A stretch of 64,000 bases of DNA from Streptomyces sp. YIM 121038 (lineage in GTDB: Bacteria; Actinomycetota; Actinomycetes; Streptomycetales; Streptomycetaceae): NCBI RefSeq assembly GCF_006088715.1, contig NZ_CP030771.1, positions 4,591,001-4,655,000 on the forward strand, in the 5' to 3' direction. Positions 37,135-45,804 of this stretch are shown one piece after another. The position numbers and the translations under genes are program-made. The first letter of the stretch is position 1, and each line of letters begins with the position of its first letter. The notes under the pieces were generated by a model, which was not told where the DNA came from, did not search any database, and saw nothing but the letters and a program-made list of their open reading frames with translations.

Positions 37135-38186
37135 GCACCACGACCGTCACGCCCGCCCCCGCCGGCCTGAAGTCCGCGCGCCTGCCCCGCTGGACGCCCT
37201 ACGTCGTCGCGGCCGGCTCGCTCGCCGTGGCGAGCGCCGTCGGCCTCGCGGCGGACCTGAGCTCCCGCGTCCAGTGGGGCCTGATCGCGGCGCTGCTGTT
37301 CGTCGGCGTCTCCTACGCCCTCGCGGCCCGTGTGGAAGGCGCCCGCCAGGCCAAGGACCGCCTCGCCACCTCGGTGGTGTGGGTCATGTTCCTGCTGGCC
37401 GTCGTGCCGCTGGCCTCGCTCATCTACGAGACCGTCCAGCGCGGCACCGAGGTCTTCAACGGCTACTTCCTGACCCACTCGATGGGCGTCGTCGCCGACG
37501 ACGAGCCCGGCGGCGGCATCTACCACGCCCTCATCGGCACCCTGGAGCAGGTCGGGCTCGCCTGCCTGATCGCCGTGCCGATCGGTCTGCTCACCGCGAT
37601 CTACCTCGTCGAGTACGGGCGGGGCAAGCTCGCCAAGGCCGTCACCTTCTTCGTCGACGTGATGACGGGCATCCCGTCCATCGTCGCGGGTCTGTTCGTC
37701 CTCAGCTTCTGGATCCTGATCCTGGGCTTCGACTTCTCCGGCTGGGCCGGCGCCATGGCGCTGTCGATCCTGATGATGCCGGTGGTCGTGCGCTCCACCG
37801 AGGAGATGCTGAAGCTCGTCCCGAACGAGCTGCGCGAGGCGTCGCTCGCCCTCGGCGTACCGAAGTGGCGCACCATCCTGAAGGTGGTCCTGCCGACCGC
37901 GATCGGCGGCATCACGACCGGCGTCATGCTGGCGGTGGCCCGCATCGCGGGCGAGACCGCCCCCGTGCTGCTGCTCGTGTGGACGAACCCCTTCATCAAC
38001 ACGAACCCGTTCGACGGCCCCCAGGGCTCGCTGCCGCTGTACATCTACCAGCAGTACGCGTCCGGCACCAACGCCGGTTACGACCGTGCCTGGGCGGCGG
38101 CCCTCGCCCTGATCGCCTTCATCATGATCCTCAATCTCGTGGCCCGCGGCATCGCCCGCTGGAAGGCCCCGAAGACCGGTCGCTGA
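37131..38186 (+). CDS. pstA: Phosphate ABC transporter permease PstA
   Basis: A 351-residue permease. The N-terminal part has two extra hydrophobic segments (about residues 25-65) before the conserved permease core. PstA signatures are VDVMTGIPSIVAGLFV and the EAA loop REASLALGVPKWRTILKVVLP. The ATG overlaps the pstC stop (ATGA), so translation is coupled. Confidence 0.96.
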   Translation: MSTTTVTPAPAGLKSARLPRWTPYVVAAGSLAVASAVGLAADLSSRVQWGLIAALLFVGVSYALAARVEGARQAKDRLATSVVWVMFLLAVVPLASLIYETVQRGTEVFNGYFLTHSMGVVADDEPGGGIYHALIGTLEQVGLACLIAVPIGLLTAIYLVEYGRGKLAKAVTFFVDVMTGIPSIVAGLFVLSFWILILGFDFSGWAGAMALSILMMPVVVRSTEEMLKLVPNELREASLALGVPKWRTILKVVLPTAIGGITTGVMLAVARIAGETAPVLLLVWTNPFINTNPFDGPQGSLPLYIYQQYASGTNAGYDRAWAAALALIAFIMILNLVARGIARWKAPKTGR

Positions 38187-38237
38187 CGCGGCCACAAGCG
38201 ACCACCCGCAGTGCCCCTCTCGAAAGCAGTGATCCCC

Positions 38238-39014
38238 ATGGCCAAGCGAATCGACGTCTCGGGCCTCAACGCCTTCTACGGCTCGCACAAGGCGATCGAA
38301 GACATCTCCATGACCGTCGAGCCCCGCTCGGTGACGGCCTTCATCGGCCCCTCCGGCTGCGGCAAGTCCACGTTCCTGCGCACCCTGAACCGCATGCACG
38401 AGGTCACGCCCGGCGGCCGCGTGGAGGGCAAGGTCCTCCTGGACGGCGACGACCTGTACGGCTCGGGCGTCGACCCCGTGAACGTCCGCCGCACCATCGG
38501 CATGGTCTTCCAGCGCCCGAACCCGTTCCCCACGATGTCGATCTACGACAACGTGGCGGCGGGCCTGAAGCTCAACGGCTCGTACAAGAAGTCCGAGCTG
38601 AACGACGTCGTCGAGAAGTCCCTCAAGGGCGCCAACCTCTGGAACGAGGTCAAGGACCGCCTGAACAAGCCCGGCTCCGGCCTCTCCGGCGGCCAGCAGC
38701 AGCGCCTGTGCATCGCCCGCGCGATCGCGGTGGAGCCGCAGGTCCTGCTCATGGACGAGCCCTGCTCGGCCCTCGACCCGATCTCCACCCTCGCCATCGA
38801 GGACCTGATCGGCGAGCTGAAGGAACGCTTCACGATCGTCATCGTGACGCACAACATGCAGCAGGCGGCCCGCGTCTCGGACCGCACGGCGTTCTTCAAC
38901 CTCGCGGCGGTCGGCCAGCCCGGCAAGCTCGTCGAGATCGACGACACCGAGCGGATCTTCTCCAACCCGTCCGTCCAGGCCACCGAGGACTACATCTCCG
39001 GCCGCTTCGGCTAG
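38238..39014 (+). CDS. pstB: Phosphate ABC transporter ATP-binding protein PstB
   Basis: A 258-residue ATPase of canonical length. Walker A is GPSGCGKST, signature [16 protein letters not shown] and Walker [14 protein letters not shown]; the Cys-Ser in the latter is typical of PstB. The switch His is in [15 protein letters not shown]. The ATG at 38238 ([11 protein letters not shown]) is preferred to an in-frame GTG 27 bp earlier. Confidence 0.97.
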   Translation: MAKRIDVSGLNAFYGSHKAIEDISMTVEPRSVTAFIGPSGCGKSTFLRTLNRMHEVTPGGRVEGKVLLDGDDLYGSGVDPVNVRRTIGMVFQRPNPFPTMSIYDNVAAGLKLNGSYKKSELNDVVEKSLKGANLWNEVKDRLNKPGSGLSGGQQQRLCIARAIAVEPQVLLMDEPCSALDPISTLAIEDLIGELKERFTIVIVTHNMQQAARVSDRTAFFNLAAVGQPGKLVEIDDTERIFSNPSVQATEDYISGRFG

Positions 39015-39026
39015 GCCGCCCCGACT

Positions 39027-39060
39027 CCCCGCGGTGCTGCATGGCGGTGCCACCGCGGGG
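39027..39060 (+). terminator. pst operon terminator hairpin 1
   Basis: CCCCGCGGTG (39027-39036) pairs with CACCGCGGGG (39051-39060), a perfect 10-bp stem with a 14-nt loop just after pstB. Confidence 0.8.
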
Positions 39061-39069
39061 AACGCAAAA

Positions 39070-39100
39070 GGGCCCGCCCCTGGCTCCCGGGGGCGGGCCC
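39070..39100. terminator. Bidirectional terminator between pstB and pit
   Basis: GGGCCCGCCCC (39070-39080) pairs with GGGGCGGGCCC (39090-39100), an 11-bp perfect stem. It is preceded by AAAA on the plus strand and serves the convergent pit gene too. Confidence 0.85.
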
Positions 39101-39121
39101 GCGTGCATACGGCTGCTGGAG

Positions 39122-40120
39122 TTACAGGAACGCCAGATTCACGATCCAGAAGCTGACCGCGGCGACGATCGCGGCGGCGGGCATCGTGATGAACCAGCCG
39201 AGGATGATGTTCTTGGCGACGCCCCAGCGCACGGCGTTGACACGCTTCGTGGCACCCACACCCATGATCGCCGAGGTGATCACATGCGTCGTGGAGATCG
39301 GCGCGTGGAACATGAACGCGGTGGTGAACATGATCCCCGCGCCCGTGGTCTCCGCGGCGAACCCCTGCGGCGGGTCCAGCTCGATGATCTTCCGCCCGAG
39401 CGTCCGCATGATCCGCCAGCCACCGGCGTACGTGCCGAGCGACAGCATCACCGCGCAGGAGATCTTCACCCAGACCGGAATCGGGTCGCCCGGGTTCTCG
39501 ACGTCGGCGATGACGAGCGCCATCACCACGATGCCCATGGTCTTCTGCGCGTCCTGCAGGCCGTGCCCGAGCGCCATGCCGGCGGCCGACACGGTCTGGG
39601 CGATCCGGAAGCCCCGCTTGGCCTTGTGCGGATTGGCCTTGCGGAACATCCACATGATCGCGCACATGACGAGGTAGCCCGCCACGAGACCGACGATCGG
39701 CGACAGGAACATCGGGATGACGATCTTCTCGACGACGCCGGACCAGATGACCCCGATGCCCCCGGCGAGCGCGGCACCCACGAGACCGCCGAAGAGCGCG
39801 TGCGAGGAGGACGAGGGGAGACCGAAGTACCAGGTGACGAGGTTCCACACGATCGCGCCGACCAGACCGGCGAAGAGGATCCACATCCCCTTGGTGCCGT
39901 GCGGCGTCTCGATCAGCCCCTCGCTGACCGTCTTGGCGATCCCGCTGCCCAGGAAGGCTCCGGCCAGGTTCATCACCGCGGCCATGGCGAGCGCCGCGCG
40001 AGGTGTCAGGGCACGGGTGGAGACGGAGGTGGCGATGGCGTTCGCGGAGTCGTGAAAGCCGTTCGTATACGTGAAGCCGAGCGCGACACCGATGGTCACG
40101 ATCAGAGCGAAGGTGTCCAT
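39122..40120 (-). CDS. pit: Low-affinity inorganic phosphate transporter (Pit)
   Basis: A 332-residue PiT-family symporter with about ten membrane segments. The duplicated PiT signatures are GFTYTNGFHDSANAIATSVS near the N-terminus and MALGHGLQDAQKTMGIVV in the middle. FGLPSSSSHALFGGLVGAAL and APISTTHVITSAIMGVG are also typical. It lies 8 bp downstream of its DUF47 partner in one operon. It is probably the PitH1 type by position. Confidence 0.94.
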   Translation of the reverse strand: MDTFALIVTIGVALGFTYTNGFHDSANAIATSVSTRALTPRAALAMAAVMNLAGAFLGSGIAKTVSEGLIETPHGTKGMWILFAGLVGAIVWNLVTWYFGLPSSSSHALFGGLVGAALAGGIGVIWSGVVEKIVIPMFLSPIVGLVAGYLVMCAIMWMFRKANPHKAKRGFRIAQTVSAAGMALGHGLQDAQKTMGIVVMALVIADVENPGDPIPVWVKISCAVMLSLGTYAGGWRIMRTLGRKIIELDPPQGFAAETTGAGIMFTTAFMFHAPISTTHVITSAIMGVGATKRVNAVRWGVAKNIILGWFITMPAAAIVAAVSFWIVNLAFL

Positions 40121-40128
40121 GAAGGTAC

Positions 40129-40749
40129 TCAGGACTCCTTGACCGCGATGGTCTCCACGGTGTTCGCCACGTGCTCGAACGCGTCGGCGGCCTCTTCGAG
40201 GACGTCCACGATCTGCTTGAGCTTCAGCACCTCGATGGCGTCGTACTTGCCGTTGAAGAGGTGGGCGAGCAGCTTGCGGTGGATCTGGTCGGCCTGGTTC
40301 TCCAGGCGGTTGACCTCGATCCAGTATTCGGTGAGGTTGTCCATGGTGCGCAGGTGCGGCATGGCCTCGGCCGTCAGCTCGGCGGCCCGGGCGAGGACCT
40401 CGATCTGCTGCTCGACGCCCTTGGGGAGCTCCTCGACCTGGTACAGGACGACCAGGTCGACGGCCTCCTCCATGAAGTCCATGATGTCGTCGAGCGAGGA
40501 CGCGAGGGAGTAGATGTCCTCGCGGTCGAACGGCGTGATGAACGAGGAGTTCAGCTGGTGGAAGATCGCATGCGTCGCGTCGTCCCCCGCGTGTTCCGCG
40601 GCCCGCATACGCTCTGCGATCTCGGCTCGGGCCGAGGCGTCGGCCCCGAGCAGTTCCATCAGGAGCTTCGAGCCCGTGACGATGTTGTCCGCGGATGCGG
40701 CGAACATGTCGTAGAAGCTCGTCTCCCTGGGGGTCAGACGAAATCGCAC
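40129..40749 (-). CDS. DUF47 (PhoU-like) Pit accessory protein
   Basis: A 206-residue helical PhoU-like protein starting MRFRLTPRETSFYDMFAASA, the usual start of the DUF47 partner of Pit transporters. Acidic motifs EHAGDDATH and LEEAADAFEHVANTVE are the metal-binding helices of the family. It heads the DUF47-pit operon. A candidate promoter on the minus strand is TTAGCC - 18 bp - TAGCAT, about 30-70 bp upstream. Confidence 0.93.
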   Translation of the reverse strand: MRFRLTPRETSFYDMFAASADNIVTGSKLLMELLGADASARAEIAERMRAAEHAGDDATHAIFHQLNSSFITPFDREDIYSLASSLDDIMDFMEEAVDLVVLYQVEELPKGVEQQIEVLARAAELTAEAMPHLRTMDNLTEYWIEVNRLENQADQIHRKLLAHLFNGKYDAIEVLKLKQIVDVLEEAADAFEHVANTVETIAVKES

Positions 40750-40884
40750 GTGGGGTCCTCGGGGTGCTTTGGATGCGGTCAGGCTGATGCTAGGCGCATC
40801 ATCTGGCCACGGCTAACCGGCCATACCCCAGTGTCGCCCATCAGGCACAGTGATCAGCACACCACCCGAGAAATCAAGTACCCT

Positions 40885-40901
40885 ATACCCAGTAGGGGTA
40901 T
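40885..40901 (+). promoter_or_regulatory. CsoR operator ATACCC-N5-GGGTAT
   Basis: A perfect 6-bp inverted repeat 15 bp before the csoR start, matching the known CsoR operator type with G/C-tract half-sites. It indicates autorepression released by Cu(I). Confidence 0.85.
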
Positions 40902-40916
40902 GCACAGGAGGACGCG

Positions 40917-41285
40917 ATGACGACCACAGAGGCGGCCGCGGCGGCCACGACCACCGACGCGCCCTCCGGCTCCGCGCAGACGGCGGACCACGCGGGGCAC
41001 CAGACGCACGGGTACCACAAGCAGAAGGACGAGCACCTCAAGCGGCTGCGCCGCATCGAGGGGCAGATCCGCGGCCTGCAGCGCATGGTCGAGGAGGACG
41101 TCTACTGCATCGACATACTCACCCAGGTCTCGGCCGGCACGAAGGCCCTCCAGTCCTTCGCCCTGCAGCTGCTCGAGGAGCACCTGCGGCACTGCGTCGC
41201 GGACGCGGCCGTCAAGGGCGGCGACGAGATCGACGCGAAGGTCGAGGAGGCCACGAAGGCCATCGCCCGCATGCTCCGCACCTGA
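40917..41285 (+). CDS. csoR: Copper-sensing repressor CsoR
   Basis: A 122-residue metal-sensitive repressor of the CsoR/RcnR family. The Cu(I) ligands Cys-His-Cys are present in DVYCIDILTQ and LLEEHLRHCV. The DNA-binding helical core starts HLKRLRRIEGQIRGLQRMV. The N-terminal tail of about 30 residues is His/Thr/Ala-rich (TADHAGHQTHGYH) and could bind extra metal. The ATG follows AGGAGGA. No copper ATPase or chaperone gene is adjacent, so its targets besides itself are elsewhere. Confidence 0.93.
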   Translation: MTTTEAAAAATTTDAPSGSAQTADHAGHQTHGYHKQKDEHLKRLRRIEGQIRGLQRMVEEDVYCIDILTQVSAGTKALQSFALQLLEEHLRHCVADAAVKGGDEIDAKVEEATKAIARMLRT

Positions 41286-41409
41286 CGCCGTCCGGCGCGC
41301 CGAACGGGGGCCCCGGCCCGCGTCGGGCCCGGCCCGCGGAGCCGGGCCGGGCCGGAGGAGCCCCCGTCGCCGCGGCGGCGGGGAAGCCCCCGCGCGAGCG
41401 GGCGGGGAG

Positions 41410-41604
41410 CTACGTCCCCCGGGCCGGGGACGGCCCGTCGTCCTGCTGGGCGTCGGAGACTCGAAGCACCTCGTCGATCCGGTCCGCACTGAGCCGCTCA
41501 CCATGTGCGGCGGACGCCGCGATGATCAGTTCGCCGCACAGCTCGATCTCGGCGAGGGCAACGTGGTCCTGAACCGCCGTGCCGCGCACCAGAGCCACGT
41601 TCAC
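41410..41604 (-). CDS. Small acidic hypothetical protein
   Basis: A 64-residue protein of unknown function. The GTG at 41604 follows AGGAAGAG. The sequence has an amphipathic helical stretch (VALAEIELCGELIIAASAAH), then RLSADRIDEVLRVSD, and a disordered C-terminus. There is no membrane segment. It is convergent with csoR. Codon use and the ribosome site support a gene. Confidence 0.65.
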   Translation of the reverse strand: MNVALVRGTAVQDHVALAEIELCGELIIAASAAHGERLSADRIDEVLRVSDAQQDDGPSPARGT

Positions 41605-41779
41605 CACCTCTTCCTGACCACGGTTGTGCCGGTACCGGCTTCCTAGAGTAGGGAGCGGCCTACGTACCGCGCATGGCACGGACGGACCATATTGCGACTA
41701 TCGGCCATCGATATGCGGCCACCGCCCGGCACCCCGCCGGGGCCCGCGCCGGGACCCCGCCAGGGCCCGCGCGCGGCCG

Positions 41780-42586
41780 CTACCGCTCGGCGATCTTCCC
41801 GGCGTAGATGTCCTTCTCCGGCGGCAGCCGCACCCGCACCGGCGCCCCGAACCCGTACAGCGACGTCGTCGAGGCGACCTCCGCGTTGGCCACCTGGAAG
41901 CGGTGGCGCAGCTTGCGCAGCCGCCCCTGCTCGTCGAGGTAGGCGTCGAACGGAACTCCGCCCTTGCTGAACCCTTTCGCCACCGCCGCCCGCAGCGCGT
42001 CCCGGTACGGCGCGGACGCCCCGGGCACCGCGCCCGCCAGCTCGGCCACGCCCCGGTAGTGCCGCACCGCGACGTCGTCGACGCGCGTCTCGCGCACGTA
42101 CGTCACCTGGCGCGCCCCGCGCAGCAGTTCGGCGGCGACGAGCGGATCGGTGGCGCCGCCGGTGACGAGGTTGCCGTCGGACAGGGAGGCCGTGTCGACG
42201 CGCACCCACTTGTCGGCGGGCACCCCGGCACCGCGGTTCTTCATGTAGAGGTCCCCGCCCGTCATCAGCTCCGTGACCGGCGGCCTGCGCCGGCCGCGGT
42301 CCGCCGGGTCCTGCGGCAGCACGACCTCGAACCGCCCCTGCCGCCGCCGGTAGTCGTACGTCCCCTGGCCCCGGACGGTCACCCGGGTGCCGCCGCTGGC
42401 CATCTCCATGGACGTGCGCGCCCGGGAGCTGCCCGCGCGCACCAGCGCGTCGGCGGCGTCCCGCACCTCCTTGGCGGGGTCGTCGCTGGCCGCGGCACCG
42501 CCGCCCGAACAGCCCGTGGCGAGCGTCATGAGACCCACCGCCGCCGCGACGGCCGCCGTGCCCGTGTGCCTGTGCTGCTGCCCCAT
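41780..42586 (-). CDS. LppX/LprG-like lipoprotein
   Basis: A 268-residue lipoprotein. The signal peptide AVAAAVGLMTLATGCSGGG has lipobox ATGC. The mature part is predicted to be a half-beta-barrel, as in the LppX/LprA/LprF family: EMASGGTRVTVRGQGTYDY, GGDLYMKN, and QVTYVRETRVDDVAVRHYRG. Relatives carry lipids across the envelope. The ATG at 42586 (MGQQHRHTG) gives a well-formed signal; upstream in-frame codons would spoil it. It is divergent from the small gene at 42733. Confidence 0.82.
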   Translation of the reverse strand: MGQQHRHTGTAAVAAAVGLMTLATGCSGGGAAASDDPAKEVRDAADALVRAGSSRARTSMEMASGGTRVTVRGQGTYDYRRRQGRFEVVLPQDPADRGRRRPPVTELMTGGDLYMKNRGAGVPADKWVRVDTASLSDGNLVTGGATDPLVAAELLRGARQVTYVRETRVDDVAVRHYRGVAELAGAVPGASAPYRDALRAAVAKGFSKGGVPFDAYLDEQGRLRKLRHRFQVANAEVASTTSLYGFGAPVRVRLPPEKDIYAGKIAER

Positions 42587-42732
42587 CGCCCTGCCGACCC
42601 CCAAGCCTTTCCACGCGTCGGCGGTCGCCGTGCGACGGCCACCGGGTCGAGCCCCCTGTGTTCCCCATAACGACCGGTACGGGGTGTTGTCACGCGCGAG
42701 CGCGTTCACTCTTCCGGCGTACCGTAGGGGCC

Positions 42733-42891
42733 GTGCCCGAGTCGCATTCCCCCGAGCCGACGCACCGTACGACCACGGTCGAGAACGGACGCTTCTGTGC
42801 CGCCCGGTGCAGCTGTGGCTGGCGGGGCCCCGCGCGCCGCGCCCGCAGCAAGGCCCGTGCCGACGCCGCCGCCCACAGCGAGACCCTCTGA
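42733..42891 (+). CDS. Small Cys-containing conserved hypothetical protein
   Basis: A 52-residue basic protein with a CxxxCxC-type cluster (FCAARCSCGWRGPARRARSK) that may bind zinc. Function is unknown. The GTG at 42733 is chosen because codons before it are not protein-like. Similar short proteins are common in streptomycetes (recalled). It lies 85 bp before the oxidoreductase gene on the same strand. Confidence 0.65.
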   Translation: MPESHSPEPTHRTTTVENGRFCAARCSCGWRGPARRARSKARADAAAHSETL

Positions 42892-42975
42892 ACGCCCGGT
42901 CCCGTACCGCCCTTTCGCCGGAACCCCCCGGCCCCCGCTGTCGTCTCGTTGTGCGGGAAAGCAACGGGAGGGCTC

Positions 42976-44583
42976 ATGGAACGGCTGGCACGGCGTACGT
43001 TCATAGGGACGGCGGCCGCCGCCGTCGCGGCGGCCGGTACGGCCGCCTGCAGCGGCGGGAGCGGCGGCACGGGCGGGGCGAGCGGCAGCGCGTCGGCGAG
43101 CGGCACGGCGGGGTCCGCGACGGCTTCCACGGCCACCACGCCGATCAGGACGGCCGCCGCGTCCGCGGCCGCCAACCTCACCGCGCTCGCCCGTGACCTG
43201 GACGGCTCCCTGGTCCGTCCGAACGAGGCGCACTGGGCCACGGCCCGCCAGCTGTACAACACCCGCTTCGACAGCCTGAAGCCGACGGCCGTCGCGTACG
43301 TCGCGCACCCCGACGACATCCGCACCGCCCTGGCCTACGCCCGCGCCCACGACGTCCCCGTGGCGGTCCGCAACGGCGGCCATTCGTACGCGGGCTGGTC
43401 CTCCGGCACCGGCCGGCTGATCCTCGACGTGTCGCGCCTCAACCGCACCCGCGTCTCGGGCTCCACCGCCACCATCGGCGGCGGCGCGAAGCTCATCGAC
43501 GTCTACCGCGCCCTCGCCGCGAAGGGCGTCACCATCCCCGCGGGCTCCTGCCCGACGGTCGGCATCAGCGGTCTGACCCTCGGCGGCGGGCACGGCGTCG
43601 TCTCCCGCGCCTACGGCCTGACCTGCGACAGCCTCACCTCCGCGACGCTCGTCACCGCCGCCGGGAAGCTGATCAGGGCCGACAAGTCCGAGCACAAGGA
43701 CCTGTTCTGGGCGCTGCGCGGCGCGGGCAACGGCCAGTTCGGCGTCGTCACCGAGCTGACGTTCCGCACCCACCCGGCCCCGCAGGCGGTCTCCGCGTAC
43801 CTCACCTGGCCGTGGGCGAAGGCCGCCGCCGTGGTGAAGGCCTGGCAGGAGTGGGGCCCTGCGCAGCCGGACGAGATCTGGTCGTCGCTGCACCTCGCGG
43901 CCGTGCCCGGCGGGACCCCCACCGTCTCCGTCGCGGCCTTCTCGCTCGGCACGTACGGCGGACTGCAGAACGCCGTCGACCGCCTCGCCGACAAGGTGGG
44001 CGCCCCGGCCCGCAGCGTCTCCCTGAAGCGCCGCGGCTACGAGGAGGCCATGGAGGTGTACGCGGGCTGCTCGTCGTTCGCGACGGACGCCCAGTGCCAT
44101 CTGCCGGGCACCACTCCGGGCCGCACCCCGACGGGCGCGCTCGGCCGGGAGACGTACGCGGCCCGCTCGGACTTCTTCGACCGCTCGCTCTCCGCCGCCG
44201 GGATCCGCGCGCTGCTCGGCCAGATGGAGCACGTGCGCGGCGAGCGCGGCACCGCGGGCAGCATCGCCCTGACCGCGCTCGGCGGCGCCATCAACCGCGT
44301 GGACCCGACGGCCACGGCGTTCGTGCACCGCCGCTCCCGGATGCTCGCCCAGTACATCGCCTCCTGGCGCGCGGGCACCTCCGGCACGGGCGCCCAGGGC
44401 TGGCTCAAGGGGGCCCACGGCGCGATGCGGCGCCACGCCTCGGGCGCGGCGTACCAGAACTACACGGACGCGACCCTCACCAACTGGCGCGAGGCGTACT
44501 ACGGCCAGGCGGCGCCCCGGCTGAAGAAGGTCAAGAAGGCCTACGACCCGACGCGCTTCTTCAGCTTCCCGCAGGCCCTGTAG
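42976..44583 (+). CDS. Exported berberine-bridge-type FAD oxidoreductase
   Basis: A 535-residue secreted flavoenzyme. The N-terminus is ARRTFIGTAAAAVAAAGTAA followed by CSGG, a twin-arginine signal ending in a lipobox, then a Gly/Ser/Ala linker. The FAD domain has PVAVRNGGHSYAGW (His for 8-alpha linkage) and GSCPTVGISGLTLGGGHG (Cys for 6-S linkage), so flavin is probably bound by two covalent bonds. The C-terminal BBE signature is YDPTRFFSFPQ. Relatives oxidise sugars or alkaloids. The substrate here is unknown. GGGAGG precedes the ATG. Confidence 0.9.
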   Translation: MERLARRTFIGTAAAAVAAAGTAACSGGSGGTGGASGSASASGTAGSATASTATTPIRTAAASAAANLTALARDLDGSLVRPNEAHWATARQLYNTRFDSLKPTAVAYVAHPDDIRTALAYARAHDVPVAVRNGGHSYAGWSSGTGRLILDVSRLNRTRVSGSTATIGGGAKLIDVYRALAAKGVTIPAGSCPTVGISGLTLGGGHGVVSRAYGLTCDSLTSATLVTAAGKLIRADKSEHKDLFWALRGAGNGQFGVVTELTFRTHPAPQAVSAYLTWPWAKAAAVVKAWQEWGPAQPDEIWSSLHLAAVPGGTPTVSVAAFSLGTYGGLQNAVDRLADKVGAPARSVSLKRRGYEEAMEVYAGCSSFATDAQCHLPGTTPGRTPTGALGRETYAARSDFFDRSLSAAGIRALLGQMEHVRGERGTAGSIALTALGGAINRVDPTATAFVHRRSRMLAQYIASWRAGTSGTGAQGWLKGAHGAMRRHASGAAYQNYTDATLTNWREAYYGQAAPRLKKVKKAYDPTRFFSFPQAL

Positions 44584-44844
44584 CCGCTGGCGGCCCGGGT
44601 AGCGCCGTAGGCCCTCGCGGGGCCCGCGCCGGGCCACTCCGACGGCCCCGGCCTGCACCCGTTCGGCCCCGCCCGGGCCGCCCCCGGGTGGCCCGGCCGA
44701 CGCGGGACCGCTGGCCTGGGGGCATGACACGTACCCGGATACGCATGGCCGTGGCGGGCGCGCTCTCGGGCGGCACCGGCGTGTGGCTGCTGCGCCGCCG
44801 CGGGGGACGGGCGGGGCGCGCCCGGCTCGTGGCGCCCGGCGCCT

Positions 44845-45546
44845 CTACGCGGCGAGGCCCTTCTCGTCGGATCCCGCGGCCTCCTGCTCCGGCAGGGTGG
44901 CGACCGGCCGGGCGCCGCGGTGCGGGGCCCACACCAGACGGGCGGCCCTCCCGGAGCGCCCGATCGCCTTGGTGACGGGCGTGAGCAGCGCCATCGCGAG
45001 CGGCGAGAGCAGCAGCGTCACGGCCGTGCCGAGGGCGAAGCCGCCGATCACGTCGGTGGGGTAGTGCACGCCCATGAAGACGCGGCAGAAGCCCTCCAGG
45101 GCGGCCAGGGCGATCCCGGCGATGCCGAACTTGCGGTGGGCGACGAAGAGGCCGACGCCGATGGCCATGGCGAGCGTCGCGTGGTCGCTCACGAACGAGT
45201 AGTCGTTCTTGCCGTCGACCAGGACTTCCAGGCCCTGGTGGTCCCTGAAGGGGCGCGGGCGCTCCACGAAGTTCCGTATCGGCACGTTCACGAGGACGGC
45301 GATGGCGGCGGCGAGCGGGGCCCAGACGACGGCGGCGACGGAGCCGGCCGCGTCGTCGAGCGCGCCGCGCTTGCGGGCGCCCCACCAGCACCAGAGGACG
45401 AGCAGCACCAGGGCGGCGAGCAGCCCGTACTCGCCGATGAACTCCATGGCGCGGGCGACGAAGCCCGGGGAGTCCTTCGCCAGGCCGTTGATGTCGTAGA
45501 GCAGGCTGACGTCGGGGTTCGACCCGGATGTATCGAGTCCAGCCAT
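44845..45546 (-). CDS. PAP2-family membrane phosphatase
   Basis: A 233-residue membrane protein with five or six helices and the three PAP2 motifs: NFVERPRPF (KxxxxxxRP-like), SFVSDHATLAMA (PSGH-like with D in place of G) and RVFMGVHYPTDVIGG (SRxxxxxHxxxD-like). It probably dephosphorylates lipid phosphates or undecaprenyl pyrophosphate. The first motif has Asn-Phe-Val rather than a clear Lys, so catalysis is likely but unproven. The ATG at 45546 is the natural start. Confidence 0.88.
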   Translation of the reverse strand: MAGLDTSGSNPDVSLLYDINGLAKDSPGFVARAMEFIGEYGLLAALVLLVLWCWWGARKRGALDDAAGSVAAVVWAPLAAAIAVLVNVPIRNFVERPRPFRDHQGLEVLVDGKNDYSFVSDHATLAMAIGVGLFVAHRKFGIAGIALAALEGFCRVFMGVHYPTDVIGGFALGTAVTLLLSPLAMALLTPVTKAIGRSGRAARLVWAPHRGARPVATLPEQEAAGSDEKGLAA

Positions 45547-45804
45547 GATGCTGCGGCCCCTTGTCCTCTGTCTCACGGGCGCGCCGCCTGACGCGCCCTC
45601 CATCAACCCCCGTGGCCAGTGCGTGCTGTACCAGTCAAGGGAACGCACAGTCCCCTTATCTACGTTCCACTCTCCACCGAATGATCACTCAGACGTTATC
45701 GAAGAGAGACTCATCGCCGCAGCTCAGGGGGGTGTTTCAGCGGAACGTTCCAGCCAGCTCGGGCGGCGCGTGCGCCCGGCGCACGCCTCCGCTCCGGCCG
45801 CCGG

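Noticed and set aside
36957..39884. Minus-strand open frame of 975 codons
   Set aside because: It is antisense to pstC, pstA and pstB and shows no domain.
37274..40513. Plus-strand open frame of 1079 codons across pstA, pstB and pit
   Set aside because: It is a shadow of well-supported pst and pit genes and has Arg/His/Pro-rich low-complexity sequence.
44724..44975. Short Arg-rich frame starting MTRTRIRMAVAGAL
   Set aside because: The first 25 residues look plausible, but the frame runs into the convergent PAP2 gene as Arg/Pro-rich sequence. No stop in the gap supports a compact gene.
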